DNA of 44,715 bases. It comes from JASGDB01 sp049841315. Its GTDB lineage: Bacteria > Bacteroidota > Bacteroidia > Flavobacteriales > Weeksellaceae. Numbering within the stretch: the stretch's first letter is position 1; each line of letters opens with the position of its first letter. Location: contig JASGDB010000031.1 of the NCBI GenBank assembly GCA_049841315.1, positions 1 through 44,715 on the forward strand, in the 5' to 3' direction. A model generated the notes under the pieces. It was not told the DNA's origin. It did no database searches and saw nothing but the letters and a program-made list of their open reading frames with translations. Shown in pieces: positions 1-9,200 of this stretch. The position numbers were made by a program, and so were the translations under genes.

Positions 1-86
<86 letters not shown>

Positions 87-96
87 TTTATTTGAA

Positions 97-128
97 AACC
101 TCATACAGAAATGTATGAGGTTTTTTTT
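97..128 (+). terminator. rRNA operon terminator
   Basis: The arms CCTCATAC (99-106) and GTATGAGG (113-120) form a perfect 8-bp stem with a 6-nt loop, extended by AA/TT and followed by eight T. It lies about 10 nt after the 5S rRNA. Its stem resembles the 33-nt CCTCATAGG palindromes found elsewhere in the window. Confidence 0.9.
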
Positions 129-217
129 GTGCTCTTAATTTAAGAAAAACTATTAAAGATTCCACATTCCACAATTAAGAAAATCATTTCATACCTTTGA
201 ATTTTAAACTTGAAACT

Positions 218-1012
218 TTGAACAAAGTCATTATCATCACAGGAACATCAGGCGGAATCGGGTTTGCTTTGGCAGAATTTTTCGGCAAAAAAGGTCATAA
301 AGTATATGGATTGAGCAGAAAAAATGTAGAAAATCCGTATTTTAAAACCATTCCGACTGATATTACCGATAAGGAACAAATCGACAACGCCGTTGCCGAA
401 ATCCTGAAAACAGAAAACAGAATCGACGTCCTCATCAACAACGCCGGAATGGGAATGGTGGGAGCTGTGGAAGATTCTACAAAAGAAGATATCACGAAAC
501 TTTTCAATCTGAATTTAATAGGTGCAGTGCAGATGATGAGTGCCGTAATGCCGAAAATGAGGGAACAAAAAGCAGGAAAAATCATCAATGTTTCCAGCAT
601 CGGTTCGGAAATGGGGCTTCCGTTTCGTGGATTTTATTCTGCTTCAAAATCGGCTTTGGACAAAGTAACGGAAGCCATGCGTTATGAAATTTATGAATGG
701 AATATCAGCGTTTGTTCGCTTCATTTGGGCGACATCAAAACGAATATTGCAGAAAATCGTGTAAAAACCAAAGTTTCCGAACCTTACAAAAATGTTTTTG
801 AAAAGGTGTATTCCCTGATGAACGCTCATGTGGACGATGGAACAGAACCGTTGGACGTTGCCGTTTACATCGAAGAACTCCTCGAAAAAAAGAAATGGAA
901 AGCACATTATTATTTCGGGAAATTCGAGCAGAAAATCGGCGTTCCGCTGAAATGGATTCTTCCGCAGAATGTGTATGAAAACCTGATGAAGAAATACAAT
1001 AAAATGGATTGA
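218..1012 (+). CDS. Short-chain dehydrogenase/reductase (SDR), classical type
   Basis: This is a 264-residue NAD(P)-dependent oxidoreductase of the classical SDR family. The nucleotide-binding motif TGTSGGIG is at residues 8-15, NNAG begins at about residue 74, and the catalytic pair YxxxK (YSASK) is at 140-144 with a serine pair (NVSS) about 13-15 residues before it. The substrate cannot be read from sequence. There is no ATG near the N-terminus. TTG at 218 gives the usual short lead before the Rossmann strand (MNKVIIITG), while an in-frame TTG at 197 would add seven residues. It appears monocistronic, downstream of the rRNA operon. The family is secure, the start is not. Confidence 0.88.
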   Translation: MNKVIIITGTSGGIGFALAEFFGKKGHKVYGLSRKNVENPYFKTIPTDITDKEQIDNAVAEILKTENRIDVLINNAGMGMVGAVEDSTKEDITKLFNLNLIGAVQMMSAVMPKMREQKAGKIINVSSIGSEMGLPFRGFYSASKSALDKVTEAMRYEIYEWNISVCSLHLGDIKTNIAENRVKTKVSEPYKNVFEKVYSLMNAHVDDGTEPLDVAVYIEELLEKKKWKAHYYFGKFEQKIGVPLKWILPQNVYENLMKKYNKMD

Positions 1013-1142
1013 ATTCTGTTTAATTGACAACCGCAAAAGAGAAAAAAGAATAAAAAGACTTTCTGAAAATATCAACAGAAACCCCGTTTTATAAAAATCA
1101 ACGAAAACGGCATTAGCCAAATTGGAAATATTGAAGTAAGAT

Positions 1143-1649
1143 TTAGGAAAATAATAACGAGAGTAGTTTATTATTGTCGTGAATCAGAATAAAAAAAATT
1201 GTTACAACAGTGAATGTCATTGTATTTTTATCAAAAATCTGTATTTTACTCTTTATAAATGACAACAAGAAAATAAAAACGCTAAAGAAAATAAGAAATC
1301 CCGATATATAAACGGATGCCAAAAATAGTTCAGTATTAATTGGTTTAGAATCGCAAAGACCAACAATCTCAAACTTATATTTTAAAGAATTTATAAAATT
1401 AACAACAATTGTTATTAAAAAATTGGCAAAAGAATATCTTAGAATATATTTAAAGCCTGAATTTTTCAATTCAAAATAATTAAAAGAAGCAACAAGAAGA
1501 ATAATTGCGGTTAATAAATATACAGCGGCATTATTATACAACAATAATCTCCAATTATCTGGAATAAATGATGCAGTTACCGCATTAATTACATAAAGTA
1601 ATGCGGTAACAGCACCAAAAATTAAAAATTCTTTAATAAATTTTATCAT
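1143..1649 (-). CDS. Hypothetical small integral membrane protein (four predicted TM segments)
   Basis: This is a 168-residue protein with four hydrophobic stretches, roughly residues 7-28, 37-57, 68-88 and 110-133, and another hydrophobic tail near the end. I do not recognise a family. I chose the ATG at 1649 (MIKFIKEFL) because it directly precedes the first membrane segment; the 33 codons upstream would overlap the divergent gene and look non-coding. It is AT-rich compared with its neighbours and sits alone, divergent from the Omp85-like gene. It probably lies in the inner membrane; no function can be assigned. Confidence 0.6.
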   Translation of the reverse strand: MIKFIKEFLIFGAVTALLYVINAVTASFIPDNWRLLLYNNAAVYLLTAIILLVASFNYFELKNSGFKYILRYSFANFLITIVVNFINSLKYKFEIVGLCDSKPINTELFLASVYISGFLIFFSVFIFLLSFIKSKIQIFDKNTMTFTVVTIFFILIHDNNKLLSLLFS

Positions 1650-1691
1650 TAACCTACACCGTGATATTCTCCAAAAATAGGACATACAAAT

Positions 1692-3305
1692 ATGAAAAAA
1701 ATATTTCTGATTATTATTCTTGCCGTATTCAATATTTTGAATGCACAAGATTTTTCGGAAAAAAATTACATCCTAACTGATTTCCAAACCGGAAAAACTT
1801 TCATTAAAAAAGATTCGCTTTCAGCGGTGAAATTTCTGGATTCGCTTTCGGAATACAATTATTATTTTACTAAAGTGGTTTCGGTGGAAAATGTTTCCGA
1901 TTCGGTGAAAATTACTTTCGACAAAGGAAAAAATTACAATGAAGCTCATGTGAAAATCAATCCTTCTTTAGCAGACAACCTCAAAAAAGAGCAGGAATTT
2001 TTCACGAGAAATCTGGATTCCCTCAAAAAATCCATTAATCGCAGCATGGTGGACAAAGGTTTTACTTTCAACAGAGTGAAAACCCGGTATCTCGGAATGG
2101 AAAACGGCATTCCGAAAGTGGAAATTTCCGTAATTGAAGGCACAAAAAGAAAGATTGACGGATTCGTTGTAAGAGGCTACGAAAAAGTTCCGAAACGCTT
2201 CGTCAAAAATATCGAAAAGGAACACAAAGGAAAAATCTACGACCAAAAAAATCTTCTCGCCATACAGCGAAGTGTGCAGAATCATGCTTTTGTAACACTT
2301 GACCGTCCTCCGCAGACGCTCTTCACCAAAGATTCTACCAATATTTACCTTTTCATGCAGAAAAAAAAGGGCAATACGTTCGACGGAATTATCGGTTTCG
2401 GAAACAACGAATCGGAAAAATTTACCTTTAACGGAAGCCTCAACCTCAATCTCCGCAATACTTTCAACGGTTTTGAAACGATTTCCCTTTACTGGCAAAG
2501 AAATCCCGATAAAGGACAGACTTTCAACCTCCAGACCGATATTCCGTATCTTTTCAAATCCAATGTAGGAATGAATATGCAGGTAAATGTTTTCCGGCAG
2601 GATTCCACTTTTGCCGGTGTGAAAATGCTTCCGGCTTTGTATTACAACCTTGGCAGCAGGCAGAAAATCGGACTGCGCGAAACTTTTGAAACATCGACAG
2701 TCATGGATTCACTGTACGTTCAGGGAAAAGATTATAATAAAAAAGGAATCGGAATCTGGTATGAATACACCAATCCCGCTGAAAATCCTTTATTTCTGCA
2801 TCTCACAAAAATCCGTGCAGAAAGTGATCTTCTGGCTGCCGATTATACAAAAGAACACAGCGGGGCGAAGCAAACCTATGTTTTTCTCTTTGCCGAGCAC
2901 AATCTTCCCCTTTCCGGAAACCACTGGCTGAATCTGAAAGGGGAATCCGCCCTAATGAATTCCGACAATACTTTTACCACAAATGAGTTGATGCGTTTCG
3001 GAGGGTGGAATTCGATGCGGGGATTTAATGAAAATTCGCTTTATGCCGATTTTTATTACTACGGAAATGCAGAATACCGCTATCTGATTGGTGAGAGGGC
3101 TTTTTTTGATGCCTTTCTGCAATACGGACAGCTCAATAATAAAACCCTCGAGGTCAAACCAAAACTTTACAGTTTCGGAATCGGTTTCAATTTCTTTCTT
3201 CCTGTCGGTTTAATGACTTTTCAGATTTCCAATGGGAAAGAATTCGGGAACCCCGTAAAATTCGGAGATACCAAGATTAATTGGGGGATTCTGAGCAGGT
3301 TTTAA
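1692..3305 (+). CDS. BamA/TamA (Omp85) family outer membrane protein
   Basis: This is a 537-residue protein with a signal peptide (residues 1-18, cleaved at NAQ-DF). The N-terminal part (about 20-215) is POTRA-like, including a stretch like FVVRGYEKVPKRFVKN. The rest is a 16-strand-barrel-like region rich in alternating aromatic residues. Near the end is the Omp85 signature around RFGGWNSMRGFNENSLYAD, matching the conserved RGF motif of the lid loop, and the last strand ends in an aromatic residue (SRF). It is shorter than BamA and so has fewer POTRA repeats, closer to TamA or patatin-associated barrels. By family, it would help insert or move proteins or lipids at the outer membrane; the client is unknown. 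It stands alone. Confidence 0.85.
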   Translation: MKKIFLIIILAVFNILNAQDFSEKNYILTDFQTGKTFIKKDSLSAVKFLDSLSEYNYYFTKVVSVENVSDSVKITFDKGKNYNEAHVKINPSLADNLKKEQEFFTRNLDSLKKSINRSMVDKGFTFNRVKTRYLGMENGIPKVEISVIEGTKRKIDGFVVRGYEKVPKRFVKNIEKEHKGKIYDQKNLLAIQRSVQNHAFVTLDRPPQTLFTKDSTNIYLFMQKKKGNTFDGIIGFGNNESEKFTFNGSLNLNLRNTFNGFETISLYWQRNPDKGQTFNLQTDIPYLFKSNVGMNMQVNVFRQDSTFAGVKMLPALYYNLGSRQKIGLRETFETSTVMDSLYVQGKDYNKKGIGIWYEYTNPAENPLFLHLTKIRAESDLLAADYTKEHSGAKQTYVFLFAEHNLPLSGNHWLNLKGESALMNSDNTFTTNELMRFGGWNSMRGFNENSLYADFYYYGNAEYRYLIGERAFFDAFLQYGQLNNKTLEVKPKLYSFGIGFNFFLPVGLMTFQISNGKEFGNPVKFGDTKINWGILSRF

Positions 3306-3534
3306 AAAAAAACAGGAATCCCGTTTCCGGTCATGATGGAATCAACCCTTTCAGAAATTGAAGATTAGACATAGAGCATCAAAATTTAGCAAAGACATTC
3401 TTTATGAGCCGTAAAAATAAATTTCGGTAAAATTTAAAATGGATCTTAGTCAATTTGAAATTCTGAAAAAGGTTTTTGATTGTGAGAAACTGAAGCTCAC
3501 AACGATTTCCTATATTTCTGTTATTCATCTGCAT

Positions 3535-3567
3535 AAACCTTATAGGTTTCAAAAACCTATAAGGTTT
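3535..3567. repeat. 33-nt palindrome, family 1 (AAACCTTATAGG type)
   Basis: The arms AAACCTTATAGGTTT and AAACCTATAAGGTTT form a nearly perfect hairpin, followed by T residues. This is the same 33-nt architecture as the copies at 5465, 15269 and 20060, with two compensating changes (CTC to CTT, GAG to AAG), so the pairing is conserved. It lies in the 360-bp gap after the Omp85-like gene, which holds nothing else I can recognise, and could act as a bidirectional terminator. Confidence 0.8.
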
Positions 3568-3611
3568 TTTTAAGCTCTGATTATATATTTTGCTTAGCAA
3601 TACCTAAAATA

Positions 3612-3645
3612 TTTAATAAAAAAGACTGCCCTTTTCGGACAGCCT
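3612..3645 (-). terminator. Terminator of the toxin-antitoxin operon
   Basis: Read on the minus strand, CTGTCC (3642-3637) pairs with GGGCAG (3631-3626) using one G-U pair, followed by a run of T (A-run at 3616-3623 on the plus strand). It lies about 25 nt after the toxin stop codon. Confidence 0.55.
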
Positions 3646-3668
3646 CTTCTGTTGTTAAAAAGCCTGTT

Positions 3669-3926
3669 TTATTCATAAATATCTTTTCGGTGTCCAAGAC
3701 TGACGACGTCTACTAAAAGTATATCATCGAAAATCTCGTAAATAACCCTGTAATTACCGACTCTTATTCTGTAACCGTTTCTCCCTTTCAGTTTTTTGTA
3801 TCCTACCGGTTTAGGATTGTTCCCCAAATTTCCGATTGCCTCCAAAATAGGTTCGGCAATATGGTCGGACAATTTATCTAAATTCTTTTGTGCTTTTTTA
3901 GATAAAGTAACGGTGTATTCAGGCAT
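3669..3926 (-). CDS. RelE/ParE-family toxin
   Basis: This 85-residue basic protein has the RelE/ParE fold signature: an N-terminal strand and helix (TLSKKAQKNLDKL), the motif KKLKGRNGYRIRVGNYRVIYE in the centre, and a C-terminal HRKDIYE ending. The R-x-R-x-G-x-Y-R-V-x-Y core is typical of this superfamily, and the final H-R-K-x-x-Y is shared with RelE-like mRNA interferases. It overlaps the upstream antitoxin gene by 8 bp, the usual coupled arrangement. By family it would be a ribosome-dependent RNase (RelE) or a gyrase inhibitor (ParE). The Y near the C-terminus favours the RelE branch, but this is not proven. Confidence 0.9.
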   Translation of the reverse strand: MPEYTVTLSKKAQKNLDKLSDHIAEPILEAIGNLGNNPKPVGYKKLKGRNGYRIRVGNYRVIYEIFDDILLVDVVSLGHRKDIYE

Positions 3927-4125
3927 TTTTCTTTTTTCTTTTTTTCAGATAGTCAGAAAATAAGATTCGTTCTCCCGTGTCTTCTTTTTTAGCTTGGTCA
4001 TACAGCCGGATATCTTCCAGCTCGTCCAATTCTTCCAATAGGTTTTCAAACTCTTTGACAGGAAGCACTACCATAGATTTTTTGCCTTTGATGTCTTTGA
4101 TATATTGTGGATTTATCGTACCCAT
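3919..4125 (-). CDS. Antitoxin of the RelE/ParE pair (Phd/YefM-like)
   Basis: This 68-residue acidic protein starts MGTINPQYIKDIKGKKSMV; an alternative start two codons earlier (4131) is possible. The N-terminal half resembles the DNA-binding part of Phd/YefM-type antitoxins (VVLPVKEFENLLEELDELED), and the C-terminal tail is charged and probably disordered until it binds toxin. The order antitoxin first, then toxin with an 8-bp overlap, is standard for type II modules. By family, the antitoxin and the complex repress their own promoter (see 4151-4182). Confidence 0.85.
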   Translation of the reverse strand: MGTINPQYIKDIKGKKSMVVLPVKEFENLLEELDELEDIRLYDQAKKEDTGERILFSDYLKKRKKKNA

Positions 4126-4150
4126 AATCAAAATAGCTTATTGTTTGAAA

Positions 4151-4182
4151 CAAAGTTACAAAATATTTTCAAAGTATCACAA
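4151..4182 (-). promoter_or_regulatory. Promoter of the toxin-antitoxin operon
   Basis: On the minus strand TTG (4182-4180) is followed after 21 nt by TAACTTTG (4158-4151), fitting the flavobacterial consensus TTG-N17..23-TAnnTTTG. The antitoxin start codon lies about 25 nt further. Confidence 0.65.
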
Positions 4183-4203
4183 GAGCACGGATTAACCCCG
4201 TGC

Positions 4204-4471
4204 TAAACGCATTAAAATTCCCAAACCTAAAATTTTGAATCAGAAAAAGCAACGAAATCGAAGATTCGGCGAAGCCAATTTGCGGAATGTTGGTAATCTT
4301 TCACGATTAGGACGAAAAGAAAGGTGCGAAGCACCGAAACCTACGAAGTGGTTCGACGAAGTCACATATTTTATTATACCAATATGTCGGTGCTTCGCAC
4401 CTCACCAATACTGCACTTGCATTATGTTACCAATATATCACTGCTTCGCAGTTTAAATTTTAATGCATTTA
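4204..4471. repeat. MITE-like element with terminal inverted repeats and internal GGTGCGAAGCACC hairpins
   Basis: The left end TAAACGCATTAAAATTC (4204-4220) and the reverse complement of 4455-4471 (TAAATGCATTAAAATTT) agree at 15 of 17 positions. The inside holds GGTGCGAAGCACC and, further on, its inverse GGTGCTTCGCACC, both palindromic. No believable gene lies inside. A second region of almost the same length with related ends lies at 18611-18875. It ends 17 bp before the promoter of surface locus A. Confidence 0.5.
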
Positions 4472-4488
4472 CTCTCTGAACATTAGAT

Positions 4489-4518
4489 TTTGATATTTAA
4501 AAAAAATGTGTACATTTG
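4489..4518 (+). promoter_or_regulatory. Promoter of surface-protein locus A
   Basis: TTTG (4489-4492), an 18-nt spacer and TACATTTG (4511-4518) match the Bacteroidetes consensus TTTG-N~19-TAnnTTTG. The start codon follows 38 nt later. The 36-nt stretch from 4486 is 31/36 identical to the minus strand of the invertible segment before locus B (28230-28265). Confidence 0.85.
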
Positions 4519-4556
4519 CACGTGGAATATCCGTTTTTGGATTGCCCCACAGCTGA

Positions 4557-5210
4557 ATGATGAATAAAAATACTGCTGAAACACGTACAAAAGCCCTGCT
4601 TTATCTCTTTTCGAGGTGGAACGGTGCTTTGCTGTTTATGGTATTTTGTTTTTCGGCAGCCAATGCACAAGTATATATAGGGAACAATGCGGTAATGACC
4701 GTCAGCGGTGATGCGGTGGTGTATGAAGTGGACAGCACCCGAACGGAAACCCTAAAAACCACGGAAACCGTAAAGCTGTATGCTGCAAAAGGAGCAGTGC
4801 TTTCCGGTTTTGAAAATACCAATGCGGAGATTGCCTATATCGATTCTGCAGAACTGCGTTCCGCAGAAAAGCCGAAGCCGGCGGAGAAACTTTTCAAAGA
4901 AAAAATCGTAAAAACAGAAGAAACTGCTTTGGCGGTTCAGCATAACAGCAATGCCGGGAATACACTTCATTACGAGACATTGCCTGAGCGGAACAGCTTA
5001 AGCCAGGCTTTTGGCGGTAATACTGTTTCGGCGGCAGCAGCCTCCTTTTTTCAGTTGAAACATCCTGCCGGTGCTGATGCAGAAAACTGCATCTGCAGTT
5101 TTCAGTTTTTTTCCCTTTATCATTCCGAAGATTATCATAAAAATGCAGACGCATTTTTACATTCCGTATTTCCTGAATCTTACAGCGTAAGACCTCCGCC
5201 CATAGCGTAG
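4557..5210 (+). CDS. Exported protein ending in SVRPPP, first gene of surface locus A
   Basis: This 217-residue protein has a Sec signal peptide (hydrophobic core around residues 25-37, cleavage after SAANAQ). The mature part begins VYIGNNAVMTVSGDAVVYE and ends ESYSVRPPPIA. The paralogue opening locus B (28443) has the same plan: signal peptide ending in AQ, an IYV...VHKNTVV-like strand region, a charged Lys/Glu/Pro middle, and AYSIRPPP near the C-terminus. No known domain is recognised. It is the first gene after a strong promoter and begins with a double ATG (4557/4560), as does its paralogue (28443/28446). The conserved RPPP tail suggests a shared binding or sorting signal; that is inference. 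Confidence 0.75.
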   Translation: MMNKNTAETRTKALLYLFSRWNGALLFMVFCFSAANAQVYIGNNAVMTVSGDAVVYEVDSTRTETLKTTETVKLYAAKGAVLSGFENTNAEIAYIDSAELRSAEKPKPAEKLFKEKIVKTEETALAVQHNSNAGNTLHYETLPERNSLSQAFGGNTVSAAAASFFQLKHPAGADAENCICSFQFFSLYHSEDYHKNADAFLHSVFPESYSVRPPPIA

Positions 5211-5304
5211 AATCCTCACTCCTAACCCCTTTGCCTCGAAAATTTTAATAATTTTATCGGAATCGGCGAATCTCGTTCCTCGATTTCCTAAGGAGAGGAG
5301 AGCC

Positions 5305-5416
5305 ATTCCCCTCCTTCGGAGGGGAGGCAAAAATTTTTAAAGAAAAATTTTGACGGGGTGGTATTCCCCTCCTATGGAGGGGTGGCAAAAATTCTCTGAA
5401 TTTTTGACGGGGTGGT
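5305..5416. repeat. Two tandem copies of a CCCCTCC...GGAGGGG / TTTTTGACGGGGTGGT repeat
   Basis: Unit 1 (5305-5362) and unit 2 (5363-5416) both start ATTCCCCTCC, carry a loop and GGAGGGG, then GGCAAAAATT, an A/T-rich hairpin and the end TTTTTGACGGGGTGGT (unit 1 has ATTTTGACGGGGTGGT). It lies in the 379-bp gap between the first two genes of locus A, which otherwise holds only the two palindromes that follow. Confidence 0.75.
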
Positions 5417-5464
5417 TTACGATGAAAATTTTTCACAAGTTGGGATTGGGCGAAACCCTTGTGA

Positions 5465-5497
5465 AAACCTCATAGGTTTTTAAAACCTATGAGGTTT
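5465..5497. repeat. 33-nt palindrome, family 1 (AAACCTCATAGG type)
   Basis: It has 16-nt arms (AAACCTCATAGGTTTT and its exact reverse complement) around a single central T. The copies at 20060-20092 and 15269-15301 are identical or nearly so. It may work as a terminator or attenuator inside locus A. Confidence 0.9.
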
Positions 5498-5537
5498 AGG
5501 AAAAACCCGCAAAAAAAACATAGGATTGTCCACAAAA

Positions 5538-5570
5538 AGCCTTGTCAAGGTTCTGAACCTTGACAAGGCT
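5538..5570. repeat. 33-nt palindrome, family 2 (AGCCTTGTCAAGG type)
   Basis: It has 15-nt arms (AGCCTTGTCAAGGTT and its reverse complement) around CTG, 20 bp before the start codon of the next gene. Copies of the same family and length are at 33812-33844 and 34791-34823. Confidence 0.9.
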
Positions 5571-5589
5571 GACAGAAAATCTTGGATTT

Positions 5590-6267
5590 ATGAAAAAAAC
5601 AAAAATACTTCGTTTTGTTTCGGTGGTGGTGCTGCTGCTTGGTTGTTTACGGCTGGGCGCACAACACGCAGAACACGCAGAACATACCGAAAAGATATGG
5701 GAAGAAAACCTTACCGTTGCTTACGACACACCGTTTTCTTACACTCTGGACGAGGATGTAACTTGGGAGCTTAGGAATGGCGAAAAATCCGTTATCAAAG
5801 GGAAGGGCGGCGTAGAAAACTACGTGTTCCGCAAGCCCGGAAATTATACGCTGTATATAGAGGAGCATAAGGTTCATAATCCTAATGGCTGCAACCATGC
5901 TCACTTTCCTGCAAAGCTGAACATTACCGTAAGTCCTATGAAAATGGTTTTTGACTTTTCTACCGTGAAGTTTTCCAAAAACATTACGGCCGGGAAATCT
6001 GCAAAAGGAATTACCCTTGCCATAGATGCGGATTATGTGTCTTATGACGGCAAAACTGCGAGATATACCAATGGTTTTGGGACTTTTGGCGTAGGTTCTA
6101 CCATTGCGGGAACGGTAAAAAACGGAGAAAAAACACTGCATCCGGGCAGGAATACCCTGGAATTTCTATTGGACGGGCAAGCCGAAAAAGGCAACCCTGT
6201 CCAGATGAATTTTGTGGATATTAACGGGCTGGTGCAGTCTTATGGTTTAAAACAAATAATACAATAA
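5590..6267 (+). CDS. Exported protein of unknown function, surface locus A
   Basis: This 225-residue protein starts at the ATG before a clear signal peptide (MKKTKILRFVSVVVLLLGC). The signal may be a lipobox (LLGC, cysteine 19) or may be cut later at GAQ. A His/Glu-rich stretch (QHAEHAEHTEK) follows, then beta-rich sequence with an Ig-like look (NYTLYIEEHKVHNPNGCNH, LNITVSPMKMVFDFSTVKFS). I recognise no family. It lies 3 bp before the start of the giant RCC1-like protein and so is translationally linked with it; locus B has no obvious counterpart. It could be an anchor or chaperone-like partner for the surface proteins (inference). Confidence 0.7.
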   Translation: MKKTKILRFVSVVVLLLGCLRLGAQHAEHAEHTEKIWEENLTVAYDTPFSYTLDEDVTWELRNGEKSVIKGKGGVENYVFRKPGNYTLYIEEHKVHNPNGCNHAHFPAKLNITVSPMKMVFDFSTVKFSKNITAGKSAKGITLAIDADYVSYDGKTARYTNGFGTFGVGSTIAGTVKNGEKTLHPGRNTLEFLLDGQAEKGNPVQMNFVDINGLVQSYGLKQIIQ

Positions 6268-6270
6268 CAA

Positions 6271-9200
6271 ATGAATTACAAACACAACTTTTTAAAAACA
6301 ATACTGCTTGTATTGATGACCGGGATATTTTCCGGGGTAGGTGCGCAGTACTGCGTTACGGGCTGTAACACCAATACCTTCCTTAACACGGGGGACCCGA
6401 ACACGATAGAGTATGACAATATGATTTCTACGTATCACTCTACCATAATGAGAGAGGCGGACGGGACTTTTAAGGTTTGGGGAGAGTACGCTGCAGCGAC
6501 AGGAGCAACTCACCTTGGCGGTCCAACTGCAATAGCCGCAACCTCTACTACAACACCCACTACTAATTTTGTTTATACAGGCACGATTCTGAGAGCAGCG
6601 GCGGCGAGCTATGGTAATACCGAACAATTTGCCGTGCTGACGACTGCCGGACTATATGTTTGGGGACAAACAGGTAGATTAGTACCCACCGGCGTTAAAT
6701 CAACCACCGCTTTTGAGGCAATTACTGTGGGTAGCAATTCAACAGGTTTGCCTACCGGTGTCAGCCCTACTGATGTCAAAATGATGTTTGGCTCTTACGG
6801 AGTTTTAACCATCGTTACCTGTACAGGAGCTGCTTATGTACTGACCACTAATGGTGCCCTAAATGGGGACGGAACTACCACTGTTACCAATACATGGCAC
6901 CGCGTAATGACGTCATCTACTACTACTCTTGATAACGTAGTAGCTTTGAGAGGTACATCTAATGCATTATTTGCCCTGACCTCCACCGGTGAGCTATACA
7001 CTTGGGGAAGCGGTACGTATATCAACAGTAGTTCATATAGCACAACAGAAACAGCAAATGGCGTAGCCAGAACTTATGCAACATCGGTAAGCGTACCGAC
7101 AGGCAAAACGCCCAAAATGATTGGGATGACCCAAAGTAACAGTACCTATCAAACCTATTATTTGCTGACCACAGACGGGTATCTTTATGCTATGGGAAGC
7201 AATTATCACGGGCAATTAGGAAACTCAGTTGCAGACTCAGCACTTGGTGTTACTACCAACTCTTCCGCTGTTTGGCTAAATCCGATGACGAATATTGCCT
7301 ATATCTCGCCTAACGAACACGATGGGCGTAGTGGTGCCAGTTACGGAGCTATTAACGTTCTCACCACAAGCGGGCAGCAATATGCGTGGGGCTCGGATAA
7401 CAATAATATGACCGGAGGAGATGGCAGCAGTACGGCTACGCCTTTCATACCCGGCGGATTAACCTCGAGTGATTATATCATTGCCGTAGAAACCGGCGGA
7501 CATACCTCTATGAACATCAAGCAATGTTCCAATTATTTTGGGTATGTAGGCCATTATATAAACGGAAGTATGGGAGATGGTACTATTGATACCACCGGCT
7601 CTACTAAAACAACTTATTCTTACGCCACGTCTGCTGTAACACTCTGCGGAGCCGCTACAACGCCGTCGGTTACCACGCCTCTTACCATCTGTGAGATAGA
7701 AAAAACCGCCAATTTGGCTAATGCGCTCACGGCTACTACTCCGTCAGGTTTTACTCTGGAATGGTGGACGTCTACAACCAGAGCAGCAGGAACGCAGGTT
7801 GCAGACCCAACAGCCGTATATCCGGGAACGTATTATGCTTTTTATATCCCGAACAATAGCGGAACGTGTACAAACCCATCTTATGCAACAGTGGTGGTGG
7901 CATACAATGCAACCACCGGCGATTGTTCTACCATAATAGCAGAAGACGACAGCAACTCCACCACATCAGGAGCTACCACAACAGGAAATGTACTCACCAA
8001 CGACACAGGGATTTCAAGCTCGAGCATATCGGTAACGTCTTTCACGTACTATAATTCCACAGGAAGTCTCGTATCGGGAACTTTGGGAACGGCAACACCT
8101 GTCTATACTTCAGCAAGCGTATTAGCCGGAACACTCACTTTGAACGCAGACGGTTCTTATACATTCGTGCCGGCAGCAGGATATTCCGGAAGTGTCCCGG
8201 TATATTATGTGGCGACAGATGCAAACAATTCTACAACCACAACCAATCACGATGATGCTACGCTGACCATTACCGTAGCAGCGGCTGACATATCTACTGT
8301 AAATGATACCAACTCCACCACATCAGGTGGTACTGCAACAGGAAATGTATTGGCAAATGATATAGGAGATACTCTTACTGTTAGCACGTTTACTTACCTT
8401 AATTCAGCAGGTACGGTAACTACCGGAACAGTAGGAACGGCAGTTAATGTTTATGACGCATATGGAAATCTGGCAGGAAGTTTCACATTGAACGCAGACG
8501 GTTCATATACTTTCGTATCTGTAACGGGATATTTGGGAACAGTACCGGTTACATATACTGCACAAGATGCTGCAGGAGGTACAGCTAATGCTACATTAAA
8601 TATTTTGGTAGGATGTACGGAACCTGTTGAAGGAGAAAATTTTAGCTGGAGTTATGCCAACGGTGCCGCACCGAGTAATCCTCTAACTAATGAGTTTAAC
8701 CAGCCTGCGACCGACTACGGCTTCGTACTGGATATTTTCACATTGGATAACTCCTTTAACCTGAATATCAACGGAACCAATATCGCCACACAGGAGATAG
8801 AGTTCCAGACCAGAGCAGTAGATAATATCACCAGAAACGTTGAATTTGCAGACGGAACCGATTATGTTGCTGGTTCAGGAGGAAACGTATGGACACATAC
8901 AGGTACTGCCGGCAATCCTATTATCCGTGTAACCATTGGTCCGGACGGAAGCATTGGATTATACGCACGTAGGTCAACAGGTGAGTTATCCCCGCTTAGG
9001 TTTACTAGCACAAGTGGAGCTTCTTTCAATACCATTACATGGAACAACGGAGGAACCAACACCATCATAGCATCACAGAATGTGGTAGGAGCAACAGCAA
9101 TGAGCGGAACAGGCTACGGATTGAAAAAAATAACGTGTCCGGTAAACTACTGCAGCACCGGAGATTGTAACTCCAACTCATTCGTAAACTCGGTTGACCC

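Noticed and set aside
4235..4456. Open frame of 73 codons between the toxin-antitoxin operon and locus A
   Set aside because: It is made of repeat sequence (GGTGCGAAGCACC units) inside the MITE-like element and has no protein-like pattern.
5280..5570. Possible CRISPR array because of repeated units
   Set aside because: Only two tandem units with no spacer structure and no cas genes; the palindromes are unrelated to each other in sequence. No CRISPR array was seen anywhere in the window.
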